Below, in pieces: positions 5,674 through 5,705 of a stretch of DNA of 5,705 nt. The first letter of the stretch is position 1; every line of letters starts with the position of its first letter. Location: NCBI GenBank assembly GCA_945957225.1, contig CAMFKK010000184.1, positions 1 through 5,705 on the forward strand. Direction: 5' to 3'. The DNA is from an uncultured Sphingobacteriia bacterium. Its GTDB lineage: Bacteria > Bacteroidota > Bacteroidia > Chitinophagales > Chitinophagaceae. The notes below the pieces were generated by a model that worked only from the letters and a program-made list of their open reading frames with translations, did no database searches and was not told the origin of the DNA. The position numbers and the translations under genes are program-made.

Positions 5674-5705
5674 TTCTCTTCACTTTTTTCCTTCACTCTT
5701 TACTC
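5674..5705. repeat. Pyrimidine-rich degenerate repeat at the right edge (CTTCACT units)
   Basis: After the terminator the window ends in an almost pure pyrimidine tract. TTCACT occurs at 5679-5684 and 5691-5697 (as CTTCACT), followed by the related TTTACTC at 5699-5705; the only purines are A at 5682, 5694 and 5702. All three leftward frames through this tract contain stop codons, so it is not the end of a neighbouring leftward gene. It resembles the start of a low-complexity intergenic repeat, but the window cuts it off, so its real length and period are not visible. Confidence 0.35.

Noticed and set aside
1..5705. Search for a mobile element, CRISPR array, toxin-antitoxin pair, tRNA or defence island
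   Set aside because: No transposase or integrase motifs, direct-repeat arrays, cloverleaf-like segments or toxin-antitoxin layout were seen. The recognisable genes are metabolic, envelope or nucleoid functions.

Overview
This window looks like an ordinary stretch of chromosome from a Bacteroidota bacterium, most likely of the Chitinophagaceae type. That placement is inferred from three things: the family variants present (a Bacteroidota-style NA37 nucleoid protein, a DUF1684 protein and a short 6-phosphogluconate dehydrogenase), start codons that mostly lack Shine-Dalgarno sequences and sit behind AT-rich leaders, and one good match to the Bacteroidota promoter pattern TTG-N19-TAnnTTTG. The DNA is moderately AT-rich and densely coding. 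I see no transposase, integrase, tRNA, rRNA, CRISPR array or defence cassette, and no intergenic stretch longer than about 110 bases.

The left part (1-3476) reads leftwards. In transcription order it holds a 6-phosphogluconate dehydrogenase (gnd), a gluconate kinase of the FGGY family (gntK) beginning only 9 bases after it, a secreted DUF1684 protein, and the signal-peptide end of another exported protein cut by the window edge. Together gnd and gntK form a compact gluconate-use module: gluconate is phosphorylated to 6-phosphogluconate, which is oxidatively decarboxylated to ribulose 5-phosphate. An acidic residue at the cofactor-selecting position suggests NAD rather than NADP for the dehydrogenase. 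No permease or GntR-type regulator lies in the window. The DUF1684 gene has its own plausible promoter, so it need not belong to the same transcript.

The right part holds three genes. A 156-residue helical protein of unknown function is read rightwards from a 106-base divergent region shared with gnd. It converges almost end to end on a leftward gene for an NA37-family nucleoid-associated protein. Divergent from that gene is a 116-residue uncharacterised protein, followed by a strong intrinsic terminator and a short pyrimidine-rich repeat at the window end.

I did not find a convincing new system. The items most worth a second look are a ten-codon leader ORF with the strongest Shine-Dalgarno sequence in the window, overlapping the start of the 156-residue gene as ATGA; the two uncharacterised proteins; the start-site ambiguity of the NA37 gene; and an inverted repeat in the divergent region beside it.
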